Shown: positions 15,718 through 24,796 of the stretch, one piece after another | How positions within the stretch are numbered: the stretch's first letter is position 1 | How the letters are laid out: every line of letters starts with the position of its first letter | Source: Solibaculum mannosilyticum | Lineage (GTDB): Bacteria; Bacillota; Clostridia; Oscillospirales; Acutalibacteraceae | DNA length: 64,000 bases | Direction: 5' to 3' | Assembly: GCF_015140235.1 (NCBI RefSeq) | Contig: NZ_AP023321.1 | Location: 1,230,501-1,294,500 of the forward strand | Translations under genes and position numbers: made by a program | The notes under the pieces: model-generated | Seen by the model: only the letters and a program-made list of their open reading frames with translations | Database searches by the model: none | What the model was told of the DNA's origin: nothing

Positions 15718-16941
15718 TTATTTAACAGCTTTATGGAAGACCTTCTTGCCCTTTTTGACAATGACATATCCCTTTTCGAACTGGGAAACCGGGATGGTAT
15801 CTGAAACCGAAGAAGCTTTTTGATCGTCTACCGAGATACCGCCCTGATCAATCAGACGGCGGGCTTCGCCTCGAGACGATACCAGACCGGTTCTAGTCAG
15901 CAGATCGATGATGCCGATAGCGCCATCGGTAAAATCTGATTCTTCCAATTGTGTAGACGGCATATCATCCACCGAAGCGCCGGCGCCAAACAAAGCACGA
16001 GCGGCATCCTGTGCTTTTTGGGCTTCCTCTTCCCCATGGATCATTTTAGTAACTTCAAAGGCCAAAATTTCTTTCGCCTGATTAAGCTGGCTGCCGCTCC
16101 ACTGTTCCATTGGTTTGATCTGATCCAGCGGTACAAAAGTCAGCATCTTGAGGCAACGGATGACATCCGCATCATCTACATTGCGCCAGTATTGGTAGAA
16201 ATCGTAAGGCGAGGTCTTTTCCGGATCCAGCCAGACGGCTCCACCTTCGGTCTTACCCATCTTACGTCCGTCACTGGTGGTCAAAAGGGTGAATGTCATA
16301 CCATAGGCATCCTTACCCTTTGCACGACGGATGAGCTCGATACCCCCCAAGATATTAGACCATTGATCGTCGCCACCCAGCTCCATGACACAATTGTACT
16401 CCTCATAGAGTTTGAGGAAATCATAGCTCTGCATGAGCATGTAATTGAATTCTAAGAAGGATAAACCTTTTACCAAACGAGTCTTAAAGCATTCGGCTGT
16501 CAGCATACGGTTGACGGAGAAATGGACCCCCACATTGCGCAAAAAGTCGACGTAATTGAGATCCAGAAGCCAGTCGCCGTTATTGACCATTAAAGCTTTC
16601 CCATCGGAAAAATCGATAAATCTCTCCATCTGCTTCTTAAAGCAACTGACGTGATAATCCACCGTCTCTTGGGTCATCATTTTACGCATATCTGTCTTTC
16701 CTGTAGGGTCGCCTACCATACCGGTACCGCCGCCCAACAACACGATGGGACGGTGACCAGCCTTTTGCATATGAGCCATTACGACCATTTGCAAAAAGTG
16801 GCCGACGTGAAGGCTATCTGCTGTGGGATCAAAGCCGATATAAAAGGTGATCTTTTGGTTATCCAGTAAATCCTTAATCGGCTCCTCATGCGTCATCTGG
16901 GCGATGAGACCCCGTTCCTTTAATTCCTCAAATACTCCCAT
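15718..16941 (-). CDS. tyrS: Tyrosyl-tRNA synthetase
   Basis: A 407-residue class Ic synthetase charging tRNA(Tyr). It shows the HIGH-like motif LHVGHFLQM, the KMSKS-like [16 protein letters not shown] and a C-terminal S4 RNA-binding domain ([20 protein letters not shown]). The ATG follows TTTAGGAGGATTTTTATC. Expression is governed by a T-box leader upstream. Confidence 0.96.
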   Translation of the reverse strand: MGVFEELKERGLIAQMTHEEPIKDLLDNQKITFYIGFDPTADSLHVGHFLQMVVMAHMQKAGHRPIVLLGGGTGMVGDPTGKTDMRKMMTQETVDYHVSCFKKQMERFIDFSDGKALMVNNGDWLLDLNYVDFLRNVGVHFSVNRMLTAECFKTRLVKGLSFLEFNYMLMQSYDFLKLYEEYNCVMELGGDDQWSNILGGIELIRRAKGKDAYGMTFTLLTTSDGRKMGKTEGGAVWLDPEKTSPYDFYQYWRNVDDADVIRCLKMLTFVPLDQIKPMEQWSGSQLNQAKEILAFEVTKMIHGEEEAQKAQDAARALFGAGASVDDMPSTQLEESDFTDGAIGIIDLLTRTGLVSSRGEARRLIDQGGISVDDQKASSVSDTIPVSQFEKGYVIVKKGKKVFHKAVK

Positions 16942-17016
16942 GATAAAAATCCTCCTAAACTTATTTTTGATCGATATTTCCTGGGCAATTGCCTTATCCT
17001 GAGGGGAAAAAGCAAA

Positions 17017-17290
17017 GAAAAAGTCCCCTGCTCAAAGAGCAGAGGACGAGAAATTCCCGTGGTACCACCTCAATGCATCCTTATCTTCACAGATAAAGAC
17101 CTTAACGAGTTCAAAAAAACCCTTGCGCAATAACGAGCGCAACCCGTCATTTCCTACTGCAAGACTTGATGCCCTGGTTCAAAAATACGGCTGATAGGAT
17201 GTATTTCACATCAGACTCTCATCCTCTTCCACCGGCCGAGGACTCTCTTTAGAGAAAAACCAATGTTACTTTTTCCCGTCATAGCCTTTT
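17017..17290 (-). promoter_or_regulatory. T-box riboswitch (tyrosine) of tyrS
   Basis: On the minus strand GAGGTGGTACCACGGG (17056-17071) is the conserved T-box sequence that pairs with the tRNA acceptor end. It is followed by a terminator hairpin (17023-17033 with 17037-17047) and TTTTTC. Stem I lies upstream. A TAC codon in a GAAATACATC context (complement of 17201-17203) is a fitting tyrosine specifier. Uncharged tRNA(Tyr) would favour antitermination and raise tyrS expression. Confidence 0.93.
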
Positions 17291-17300
17291 ACTACGCTGT

Positions 17301-17329
17301 ATTTAAACACACTTTCTCAGATTTGTCAA
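17301..17329 (-). promoter_or_regulatory. Sigma-A promoter of the tyrS T-box leader
   Basis: TTGACA (17324-17329), 17 bases, TTAAAT (17301-17306) on the minus strand. The -35 box begins only three bases past the recN stop codon, with no terminator between. Confidence 0.7.
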
Positions 17330-17331
17330 GC

Positions 17332-19011
17332 TTAATTTGATGTTTGCTGTCCTAAATCCAACATTTCTTGTGCATTTTGTAGGCTCACAGGGGTAATGCT
17401 TTCTCCTCCGATAATACGGGCGATTTCTTGGACACGTTGGGCAAGCTCCATCCGGGTGACCTGTGTATAGGTTCTTCCCTCCCGCACTTGTTTCTCAATA
17501 AGCAAATGAGAATTTGCCAGTGCGGCGATCTGAGCGGAATGAGTAACGCAAATAACTTGACGGCTCTCTGCGATTTGATGCAATTTCTGTCCCACTTTTT
17601 GTGCGGCACGGCCGCTGATTCCAGTGTCTACCTCATCGAAGATCAAGGTATCAATGTCGTCTTTATCGGCCAAAGCCGTTTTGATGGCCAGCATAATGCG
17701 AGAAAGCTCGCCGCCTGAGGCAATCTTGGCCAAGGCCTTTGGCGGTTCTCCCTGGTTGACTGAGATGAGGAATTCCATTGTCTCTGCTCCATCGGCATAT
17801 AGGGCGCAAGGATGAAATGCCGCTTCAAACGTCACTCCCGGCATATCCAAAAAGGTAAGCTGATCCTTAACCTGTTTTTCCAACAGAATAGCAGCTTTCC
17901 GTCTGCCCTGGGACACCTGAAGTGCCAATGTTTTGGCCTGTTCTGTGGCTTCTTCCAATTGCCTTTTTAACTGCTCGAGTCTTTCATCCGCCTGCTCGAT
18001 GGACTCTAATTCCGCCTTGGCTCCCTTTAAGAAATCCAGCATCTCCTCTTCGGTTTCACCATACTTGCATCCGAGGCGATACAATACATCCAAGCGCTCT
18101 TCAATGGTGTCTAAATCATCTGGATCGCATTCCATCTGACGGCTCTTATCCCTGAGCTCATCCGAGACGTCGCTGACTTCATAAGCGATATCCTGTACCC
18201 TCTTGGCAAGTTCCTCCAGATCAGGATACACCTCCACAATCGATGAGAGGGCATCGGCTGCACGCTCCATCAGCTGGGCAGCACCTGAATCATCCTCTGT
18301 CCCGCCGATGGAGATACGGGCTTCTTCCACCGACCGCACAATGCGTTCAGCATTGACAATCAATGCCCTTTGTTCACTGAGATACTCCCGTTCCCCCAAC
18401 TGGATATCTGCTGCTTCCAGTTCATCAATTTGATATTGGAGCAAATCGATGCGTCGGGCTTTTTCCGCCTCATCCATCTGAAAGCCGCTGAGTTCTTTTT
18501 TTACTGCACACAGATTTCGGAAAGCTTCCCGATAATCCTCTAATTGGTTTTGGTAGTCTCCCAGCCGGTCCAAGTACTGCATGTGCCGTTCAGGAGACAA
18601 CAGAGCCTGATTATCGTGCTGGCCATGGATATTGATCAAAGAACTTCCTAATTCCCGCAAGATTGACAGCGTAGCAGGCTGACCGCCGATACGACATAAT
18701 CCCTTTCCCCCTGTGCTAATATCTCGTTGGATCAATAGCATACCATCCTCATCGCATTCGAATCCCAATTGTTCCAGCGCAGATAAAGCAGTGGAAGAAA
18801 GATCACAAAATAAAGCCGAGACTCTAGCCTTGTCAGCACCGCTACGGATGATCTCTTTGCTGGTGCGATGGCCTAGGATCGCGTTGATGGCATCGATAAC
18901 GATGGATTTTCCCGCACCGGTTTCGCCTGTTAAGGCGTTCAGACCGGATGAAAATAAAATATCAGCACGCTCAATAACAGCGATATTTTCAATGTGGAGG
19001 TTTTGAAGCAT
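17332..19011 (-). CDS. recN: DNA repair protein RecN
   Basis: This 559-residue SMC-like ATPase gathers at DNA double-strand breaks. The Walker A is LTGETGAGKSIVIDAINAIL, the middle is coiled coil (about 155-375), the ABC signature is IASGGELSRIMLAIK, and the Walker B is LIFDEVDTGISGRAA. Start and length are normal. It is the last gene of the asp23-to-recN operon, 48 bases after argR, an order typical of clostridia. Confidence 0.95.
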   Translation of the reverse strand: MLQNLHIENIAVIERADILFSSGLNALTGETGAGKSIVIDAINAILGHRTSKEIIRSGADKARVSALFCDLSSTALSALEQLGFECDEDGMLLIQRDISTGGKGLCRIGGQPATLSILRELGSSLINIHGQHDNQALLSPERHMQYLDRLGDYQNQLEDYREAFRNLCAVKKELSGFQMDEAEKARRIDLLQYQIDELEAADIQLGEREYLSEQRALIVNAERIVRSVEEARISIGGTEDDSGAAQLMERAADALSSIVEVYPDLEELAKRVQDIAYEVSDVSDELRDKSRQMECDPDDLDTIEERLDVLYRLGCKYGETEEEMLDFLKGAKAELESIEQADERLEQLKRQLEEATEQAKTLALQVSQGRRKAAILLEKQVKDQLTFLDMPGVTFEAAFHPCALYADGAETMEFLISVNQGEPPKALAKIASGGELSRIMLAIKTALADKDDIDTLIFDEVDTGISGRAAQKVGQKLHQIAESRQVICVTHSAQIAALANSHLLIEKQVREGRTYTQVTRMELAQRVQEIARIIGGESITPVSLQNAQEMLDLGQQTSN

Positions 19012-19059
19012 AAAAGATCACCCCTTAGCGAAACAAAGGCATTCACATGGAATGCCTTT

Positions 19060-19512
19060 TTATTTTTTTGATAACTTTTTTAATTCCGTCACGAGTGAAA
19101 TAGCATGGGATTCTGTGCGGCAGACAATGAGAAAAGTATCATCTCCAGACAAAGTCCCAACTACGCCTTCCCAATGCATGGAATCCAAAGCGGCGCAGGC
19201 GGCATTTGCCATACCCGCAAAACATTTTACCACCAAGATATTTTGTGCATAATCAATGGAGATGACCGCATCGGCGAATAAACTATGGAATTTAGAAGAA
19301 ATCCCATCCATATCCTGTTTAGCAGAGGTGTAGCGGTAACGGCCTGAACCATCCAATGACTTGATGAGGCGCAGCTCCTTAATATCCCGGGATACGGTGG
19401 CTTGTGTTACATCATATCCATATTCCTTTAAACTTCTCAACAGCTCTTCTTGTGTATCGATAGGACGCTGCTGAATCAGTTCTAGAATTTTAGCGTGACG
19501 CTTGGCTTTCAT
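19060..19512 (-). CDS. argR: Arginine repressor ArgR
   Basis: 150 residues. The N-terminal winged helix (KRHAKILELIQQRPIDTQEE, then VTQATVSRDIKELRLIK) binds ARG boxes. The C-terminal domain (VGTLSGDDTFLIVCRT) binds arginine and forms the hexamer. It controls arginine metabolism genes elsewhere. It follows nadK by one base, with GGAGGTCTTAGG as ribosome site. Confidence 0.95.
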   Translation of the reverse strand: MKAKRHAKILELIQQRPIDTQEELLRSLKEYGYDVTQATVSRDIKELRLIKSLDGSGRYRYTSAKQDMDGISSKFHSLFADAVISIDYAQNILVVKCFAGMANAACAALDSMHWEGVVGTLSGDDTFLIVCRTESHAISLVTELKKLSKK

Positions 19513-19513
19513 C

Positions 19514-20362
19514 CTAAGACCTCCTGTTAATCAGCTTTTCGTTGAGTACGTCATAAAAAGCTTGTCGTTTGATGCGGAGAATGGATGCCTCCAATTCCGC
19601 CTTTTGAATGTGGACACAGTCACCTGGAGATAACAATCGTCCCTGTTCCCCATCCACAGTCAAGTAAGCATCTGTACCGGAAAGACAGGACGCTGTCAAT
19701 CGAATTTTTTTATCATCCCGAAATAGAATGCTCCTTGCAAACAAGGAATGTGGACAGATCGGAGTTACTAAAATCCCACTCATTTCAGGATCAACCACTG
19801 GTCCACCAGCTGACAGAGAATAAGCTGTTGATCCGGTAGGGGTGGATACAATCATGCCGTCAGCGCGGTAGGAAGCGATGTCTTTGCCGTCTAAAGCAAG
19901 ATCAATATCGATAATGCGGGATAGAGAACTTTTAGAGACTACCGCATCATTAAGGGCATAGTAAATACCCGGCTGATTTTCAATAGTAACCTGGAGAAGC
20001 ATACGGTGATCGACCATGTAGTCCCCCGAAAAGAGACAGGACAGACGATCCAATTCATTGCTTTCCAGGCCGGCCATAAATCCTAAACGTCCTACATTGA
20101 CGCCTAACACTGGCTTATGAAAAATAGCAGCTCGTTTGGCGGCGTGAAGAATGGTTCCATCCCCACCCAGAGCAACTAGGATTTGACAGTCTTGAATCAT
20201 AGAATCAAAATCCATATAGTGGGTATCCGGAGCTAAAAACTGATTTCGAACCGATTGATCCAATAAAATTTCGGCTCCCAGCTTCTTGAGATGATTGCAA
20301 ACCTCAAAAGCAACTGTAAAGCAATTTGGCTTGTCAGTGTTGAGCAGCAGTGCTATCTTCAT
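19514..20362 (-). CDS. nadK: NAD kinase
   Basis: Phosphorylates NAD to NADP. The start at ATG 20362 (MKIALLL, 282 residues) follows AAAGGAGAACTCGCTC; ten in-frame codons upstream fall inside tlyA. The GGDGTILHAAKRA loop, the ALNDAVVSKSS motif and YRADGMIVSTPTGSTAYSLS identify the family. Its start overlaps the end of tlyA by about 29 bases. Confidence 0.95.
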   Translation of the reverse strand: MKIALLLNTDKPNCFTVAFEVCNHLKKLGAEILLDQSVRNQFLAPDTHYMDFDSMIQDCQILVALGGDGTILHAAKRAAIFHKPVLGVNVGRLGFMAGLESNELDRLSCLFSGDYMVDHRMLLQVTIENQPGIYYALNDAVVSKSSLSRIIDIDLALDGKDIASYRADGMIVSTPTGSTAYSLSAGGPVVDPEMSGILVTPICPHSLFARSILFRDDKKIRLTASCLSGTDAYLTVDGEQGRLLSPGDCVHIQKAELEASILRIKRQAFYDVLNEKLINRRS

Positions 20363-21188
20363 GAGCGAGTTCTCCTTTGGAAAAATGTCCATGAGATCGG
20401 GAAACTAAGCCGTTTAAGTCGAACTCTGTAAAGGGTTTTGCGTTTACAGAGTTTTTCTTACAAATATGCATTAAATACTCGATATTTCCCTCCGGACCTT
20501 TAACAGGAGAGAAATCTAAATGTAAAATGTCGAATCCTGCATTTTCTGTAAATTCAAATACATTCTCTAAAACTTCTAGATGGACAGCGGGATCTCGTAC
20601 AACACCCTTTTTCCCTACTTTGCCTTTTCCCGCTTCAAACTGAGGCTTAATTAAACAAACTGCTTGTCCTTCCGGGGAGAGAAAATCGAAAAGTACAGGT
20701 AAGATAAGTTTGAGTGAGATGAAGGAAACATCCACACTGGCAAAGTCCAAAAGATCCGGGACTTGTTCCTTTGTTAAGTATCGCACATTGGTACGCTCTA
20801 AATTTACCACCCGTGGATCGGTGCGTAGTTTCCAAGCTAGCTGTCCATACCCTACGTCTACTGCGTAGACCTTAGCTGCTCCATGTTGCAGCATACAGTC
20901 GGTAAATCCACCTGTAGAAGCACCGATGTCCATAGCTATAACATCTTGCAAACTAAGGTCAAAAGAGTCCATCGCCTTTTGAAGTTTAAGTCCACCCCGG
21001 CTGACGAATGGGATATCTTTACCGCGTACTTCAATTCGTGCTGTGGAAGATACGGATGTACCAGCTTTTAGAGCTTTCTGCCCGTCTACATACACAGAGC
21101 CCGACATGATAAGTCGTTGAGCCCGATCCCGGCTCTGTGCCAAGTTATTTTCTACCAATAGAACATCCAGTCTTTTTTTCTCACTCAA
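20334..21188 (-). CDS. tlyA: TlyA-family rRNA 2'-O-methyltransferase
   Basis: An N-terminal S4 domain (RLDVLLVENNLAQSRDRAQR) is joined to a FtsJ-like methyltransferase (AMDIGASTGGFTDCMLQHGA, then VDVSFISLKLILPVL). The family methylates ribose in rRNA. I place the start at TTG 21188 (reading MSEKKRLD, 284 residues). It follows GGGGGAAAAGACAG and overlaps the dxs stop as TTGAGTGA. The upstream in-frame codons lie inside dxs. Confidence 0.9.
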   Translation of the reverse strand: MSEKKRLDVLLVENNLAQSRDRAQRLIMSGSVYVDGQKALKAGTSVSSTARIEVRGKDIPFVSRGGLKLQKAMDSFDLSLQDVIAMDIGASTGGFTDCMLQHGAAKVYAVDVGYGQLAWKLRTDPRVVNLERTNVRYLTKEQVPDLLDFASVDVSFISLKLILPVLFDFLSPEGQAVCLIKPQFEAGKGKVGKKGVVRDPAVHLEVLENVFEFTENAGFDILHLDFSPVKGPEGNIEYLMHICKKNSVNAKPFTEFDLNGLVSRSHGHFSKGELAHEDSTAAQH

Positions 21189-23055
21189 CTGTCTTTTCCC
21201 CCTGCAAAACAGATGCCGCCATTGCCTGTGCATCCAATCCAAAGTGAGTCAATGCGCTTGCAACCGTACTTTGTGGTATAAATTGATCCGGAAGAGCATG
21301 GAGGGAAAACTTTCCTTTAAAACCAACTTGATACAGCTGGAATCCAAAACTTTGCCCAATGCCGCCTTCCTGCATGCCTTCCTCGTAGAAAAACACCGAT
21401 GAAAAATTCTTGACTTTATCAAATACCGATGGATCCATCGGTTTGACTACATTTAATTTTAGAATACAAACCGCTTTTCCATTTTTGTTTAAGATATCCC
21501 GCGCTAGGCAGGCTTCGGAAAAAAGCCGGCCAAATGTAACAATAAGATTAGGAGCATCTGGATCTCCATAGAAAGTATATGATTGTTTTTGACTGTGATA
21601 GTCTTGCGGAATAAAGCCCTGTTCTCCCCGCGGATATCGAAGGGCAACAACCCCTTTGTAATGATAAAAGGCATCTTTTAACATGCTGTCAAGCTCGTCA
21701 TAGCTGGACGGTGCCAATATTGTGATGTTGGGAATGGTATGCAAAAAGGAGGCGTCAAATACTCCCTGATGTGTTTCTCCATCTTCTCCCACTAGGCCGG
21801 CTCGATCAATGGCCAACACGATTTTTAGATTTTGCAATGCAGCGTCGTGAATGATCTGGTCATAGCCGCGCTGTAAAAAGGTGGAGTATACGGCAAACGC
21901 AGGCAACAGTCCGTTTTTAGCCAGCCCGGAGGCAAATGTAATAGCGTGTTGTTCGGCGATGCCCACATCAAAAAAGCGATTCCGATACTGGTGTGCAAAC
22001 TCATTGAGTCCGACTCCGGACGCCATAGCGGCTGTGATGGCACAAATACGAGTATCCGTCCGCGCCATGGTGCACAGAGATGTGCCAAACCGTTTGGAAA
22101 AACTATAATCTGCGTGTTCGGTATTGCCTGTCCCGATATTAAATCCAGAGGTGCCATGAAATGCCTTAGGATTTTCTTCAGCGAATATATAACCCTTCCC
22201 CTTGACAGTACATACATGCAGCAAAACGGGACGGTGAATCTCTTTGCTGGACTCCAAGACGTCACAAAGAACCCGTAGATTATGTCCATCCACTGGACCG
22301 ACATAAGCAAATCCCATATTTTCAAAAATCGTGTTGCCGTACAAGACGTTTTTCAATCCGGCCTTCATTTTTATGATCCCGTTTTCGATTTTCACACCGG
22401 CCTTAGGCAACTTCAAGATGGCCTTTTCCACTCGGCTCTTTAAACGGAAATAAGCCGGTTTGGATCGAATACCAGCCAAATGCCGGGCAATTGATCCCAC
22501 ATTGCGGGAGATGGACATCTTATTATCATTTAAAATCACAATGAGCTTTGATTTGCTCCGTCCAGCGTTATTGATTGCTTCATAAGCAAGGCCGCCTGTT
22601 AAAGCTCCATCGCCAATGACGGCGATGGTATAGCTGTCGTCACCCATCAGCTCCTTAGCCTTTGCAAGGCCGAAAGCAGCCGAAATGGAGGTGCTGGAAT
22701 GACCGGATACAAAAGAATCGTGTTCGCTTTCCTCCGGCCGACAAAAACCAGAAAGTCCATTCTCCTGACGAAGGGAGAAAAATTCCTGATATCGTCCAGT
22801 CAATAATTTATGGGTATAACATTGATGCCCAACATCCCAGACGATCTGGTCATGAGGGGAGCAAAACACTTTATGAAGAGCTACCGAGAGCTCTACTACA
22901 CCTAAATTGGAGGCTAAATGTCCCCCATTGTGCGATACCGTTCCAATCAGCTCTCTGCGGATCTCTGCGCACAGATCATCCAGCTGCCGGAACGTCATAT
23001 TTTTAATATCTTCCGGTCCTTTTATGGAAGAAAGAAGCCTCCCAAAGGTAGACAT
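21181..23055 (-). CDS. dxs: 1-deoxy-D-xylulose-5-phosphate synthase
   Basis: This 624-residue thiamine diphosphate enzyme condenses pyruvate and glyceraldehyde 3-phosphate, the first step of the MEP isoprenoid pathway. It shows the N-terminal HNGGHLASNLGVVEL, the GDGALTGGLAYEAINNAG cofactor motif, DRAGLVGEDGETHQGVFD and RYPRGEQG. It lies two genes downstream of ispA, so precursor supply and prenyl chain synthesis share one operon. Confidence 0.96.
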   Translation of the reverse strand: MSTFGRLLSSIKGPEDIKNMTFRQLDDLCAEIRRELIGTVSHNGGHLASNLGVVELSVALHKVFCSPHDQIVWDVGHQCYTHKLLTGRYQEFFSLRQENGLSGFCRPEESEHDSFVSGHSSTSISAAFGLAKAKELMGDDSYTIAVIGDGALTGGLAYEAINNAGRSKSKLIVILNDNKMSISRNVGSIARHLAGIRSKPAYFRLKSRVEKAILKLPKAGVKIENGIIKMKAGLKNVLYGNTIFENMGFAYVGPVDGHNLRVLCDVLESSKEIHRPVLLHVCTVKGKGYIFAEENPKAFHGTSGFNIGTGNTEHADYSFSKRFGTSLCTMARTDTRICAITAAMASGVGLNEFAHQYRNRFFDVGIAEQHAITFASGLAKNGLLPAFAVYSTFLQRGYDQIIHDAALQNLKIVLAIDRAGLVGEDGETHQGVFDASFLHTIPNITILAPSSYDELDSMLKDAFYHYKGVVALRYPRGEQGFIPQDYHSQKQSYTFYGDPDAPNLIVTFGRLFSEACLARDILNKNGKAVCILKLNVVKPMDPSVFDKVKNFSSVFFYEEGMQEGGIGQSFGFQLYQVGFKGKFSLHALPDQFIPQSTVASALTHFGLDAQAMAASVLQGEKTVE

Positions 23056-23148
23056 GGCGCACGCTCCTTTGCAACTGAAAATAGAATCCCACCGCCAGAA
23101 AAATAAGCGGTCATCCTTTGCAAGAACCTCGGTTCCATGGTATAACCT

Positions 23149-23670
23149 TTACCGAGGAACCAACATGGCCACTAAAATCCCCAGCAAAGCACCGGCCAAT
23201 ACTTGCAGAGGAGTATGTCCTAACCCTTCTTTTAATTCCTTATCATCGTCATCATCGTCGTCCCGCCGCAAACTGGCTAGACGAGAACGTTCTTCTTCCA
23301 AGACGTGTTCTTTCTGTTTCTTGCCAAAAATAGGCCAATCCAATTGATCCAGCATTCGGTTGAGTACTTTGGCCTGTTCGCCGGCTGCACGGCGTACACC
23401 CATAGCATCGTACATCACCACCGCGGCAAACAAGAACGCCAAGGCAAACAAAGGTGAACTAACACCTTCCACACGAGACATAGAGATCGTCAAGGCACAC
23501 ACCATTGCCGAATGAGCGCTGGGCATACCTCCCGCTCCTACGAGACGTTCCGGATCAAATTTACGGGTGACAAATAAGGTGAGCAGTGTTTTAATCACTT
23601 GGGCGGAAAGCCATGCCAAAACAGCCGACACCAAAATATAATTACCAAAAACCGCTCGAATTGTTTCCAT
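23149..23670 (-). CDS. Divergent PAP2-family membrane protein (YuiD-like)
   Basis: 173 residues with several membrane helices. The motif GAGGMPSAHSAMVCALTISM is the phosphatase-like SAH region of the divergent PAP2 (DUF212) family, and DAMGVRRAAGEQAKVLN follows. An acidic stretch of seven Asp residues and the helix GHTPLQVLAGALLGILVAML close the protein. It may act on polyprenyl phosphates, which suits its place between ispA and dxs, but no substrate is known. A small hairpin (CCTCGGT/ACCGAGG, 23127-23157) spans its stop. Confidence 0.85.
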   Translation of the reverse strand: METIRAVFGNYILVSAVLAWLSAQVIKTLLTLFVTRKFDPERLVGAGGMPSAHSAMVCALTISMSRVEGVSSPLFALAFLFAAVVMYDAMGVRRAAGEQAKVLNRMLDQLDWPIFGKKQKEHVLEEERSRLASLRRDDDDDDDKELKEGLGHTPLQVLAGALLGILVAMLVPR

Positions 23671-23687
23671 ACTTTTCTACACCAGCC

Positions 23688-24566
23688 TTATTGGTTTCGA
23701 TTGCATAACAAATGCGCTAAATCGGCCAATTGCTGGCCTTTCTGTCCAAAAGGATGCAAAGCCTCGATGGCCAAATTAGTTTGTTTCTCGGCCATTTTAC
23801 GAGCTTCTTTCAGACCATAAAGAGTCACATAAGTGGATTTATGTTGTTTGAGATCCTTACCGGCTGTTTTACCCAGCGCAGAAGAATCAACTGTAGCATC
23901 CAGGATATCATCCGTGATCTGAAACATAAGTCCCAAATGCAGCGCATATTGACGACATGCCTCTAACTGAATCTTATTTCCTCTGGCAGCAATAACGCCT
24001 AATGAAGCGGCTGCGGCAATGAGAGCCCCTGTTTTGCCGGCGTGCATAGCCCGAAGGGTCTGGGCGTCCACCGATTTGTTCTCGCTTTCTAAATCGATGA
24101 TCTGCCCCCCAACCATACCTTGATATCCAGCGGCCCGGCTCAATTCTCGGACGGCTTCCACCGATGCTTCCAGCGGATTAATCGGGTCGCATAGTACTTC
24201 AAAAGCCAAGGTAAGCAGTGCGTCCCCGGCTAACAACGCTGTAGCCTCTCCGTATTTCGCATGGGTAGAGGGCTTCCCACGCCGCATAAGATCGTTATCC
24301 ATACACGGCAAATCGTCGTGGATAAGTGAGTAACTGTGGATCATCTCCACTCCGCAAGCGAAAGGCAAAGCTTTTTTGCTCTCTCCACCGCAGATATGGC
24401 AACATTCCATTGTAAGCGTTGGACGGACTCGTTTTCCACCATCTAAAACGCTGTAACGCATAGCATCAGTCAGAGCTTGCGTCAAGCTGCCCTGCTGGAC
24501 GATGTACTGTTTCAGTGCATCCTCCACCAGAGCGGCATTCTCCGACAACATTTCATAAGCAGTCAT
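23688..24566 (-). CDS. ispA: Farnesyl/geranyl diphosphate synthase (polyprenyl synthetase)
   Basis: A 292-residue trans-prenyltransferase. The first Asp-rich motif is DDLPCMDNDLMRRGKPSTH and the second is QITDDILDATVDSSALGKTA. It makes C15 or C20 chains from IPP and DMAPP. The ATG at 24566 shares its A with the xseB stop codon, and GGAGGAGAAGTG precedes it; a GTG one codon earlier is possible. Confidence 0.94.
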   Translation of the reverse strand: MTAYEMLSENAALVEDALKQYIVQQGSLTQALTDAMRYSVLDGGKRVRPTLTMECCHICGGESKKALPFACGVEMIHSYSLIHDDLPCMDNDLMRRGKPSTHAKYGEATALLAGDALLTLAFEVLCDPINPLEASVEAVRELSRAAGYQGMVGGQIIDLESENKSVDAQTLRAMHAGKTGALIAAAASLGVIAARGNKIQLEACRQYALHLGLMFQITDDILDATVDSSALGKTAGKDLKQHKSTYVTLYGLKEARKMAEKQTNLAIEALHPFGQKGQQLADLAHLLCNRNQ

Positions 24567-24796
24567 CACTTCTCCTCCTTTTCTGGAGAGACAAGAGGCT
24601 CGTCCTCTTCACCCGTCAACAATGTGACTTTTTGTTCCGCCTTTTGCAGAACTTCACTGCAATGATTTAAAAGCTTTAGTCCCTCTTCAAAGCACTGGAT
24701 GGATTGTTCGACCGGCAAGTCCCCGGACTCCAGCTCTGCCACAATCTCTTCTAATCTAGTCATAGATGTTTCAAATGTCATCTTTTTCTCACTCAT
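24566..24796 (-). CDS. xseB: Exodeoxyribonuclease VII small subunit
   Basis: 76 residues with the family pattern MTFETSMTRLEEIVAELESG, LPVEQSIQCFEEGLKL and a helical C-terminus. It assembles with XseA to degrade single-stranded DNA. The start overlaps the xseA stop by four bases. Confidence 0.95.
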   Translation of the reverse strand: MSEKKMTFETSMTRLEEIVAELESGDLPVEQSIQCFEEGLKLLNHCSEVLQKAEQKVTLLTGEEDEPLVSPEKEEK

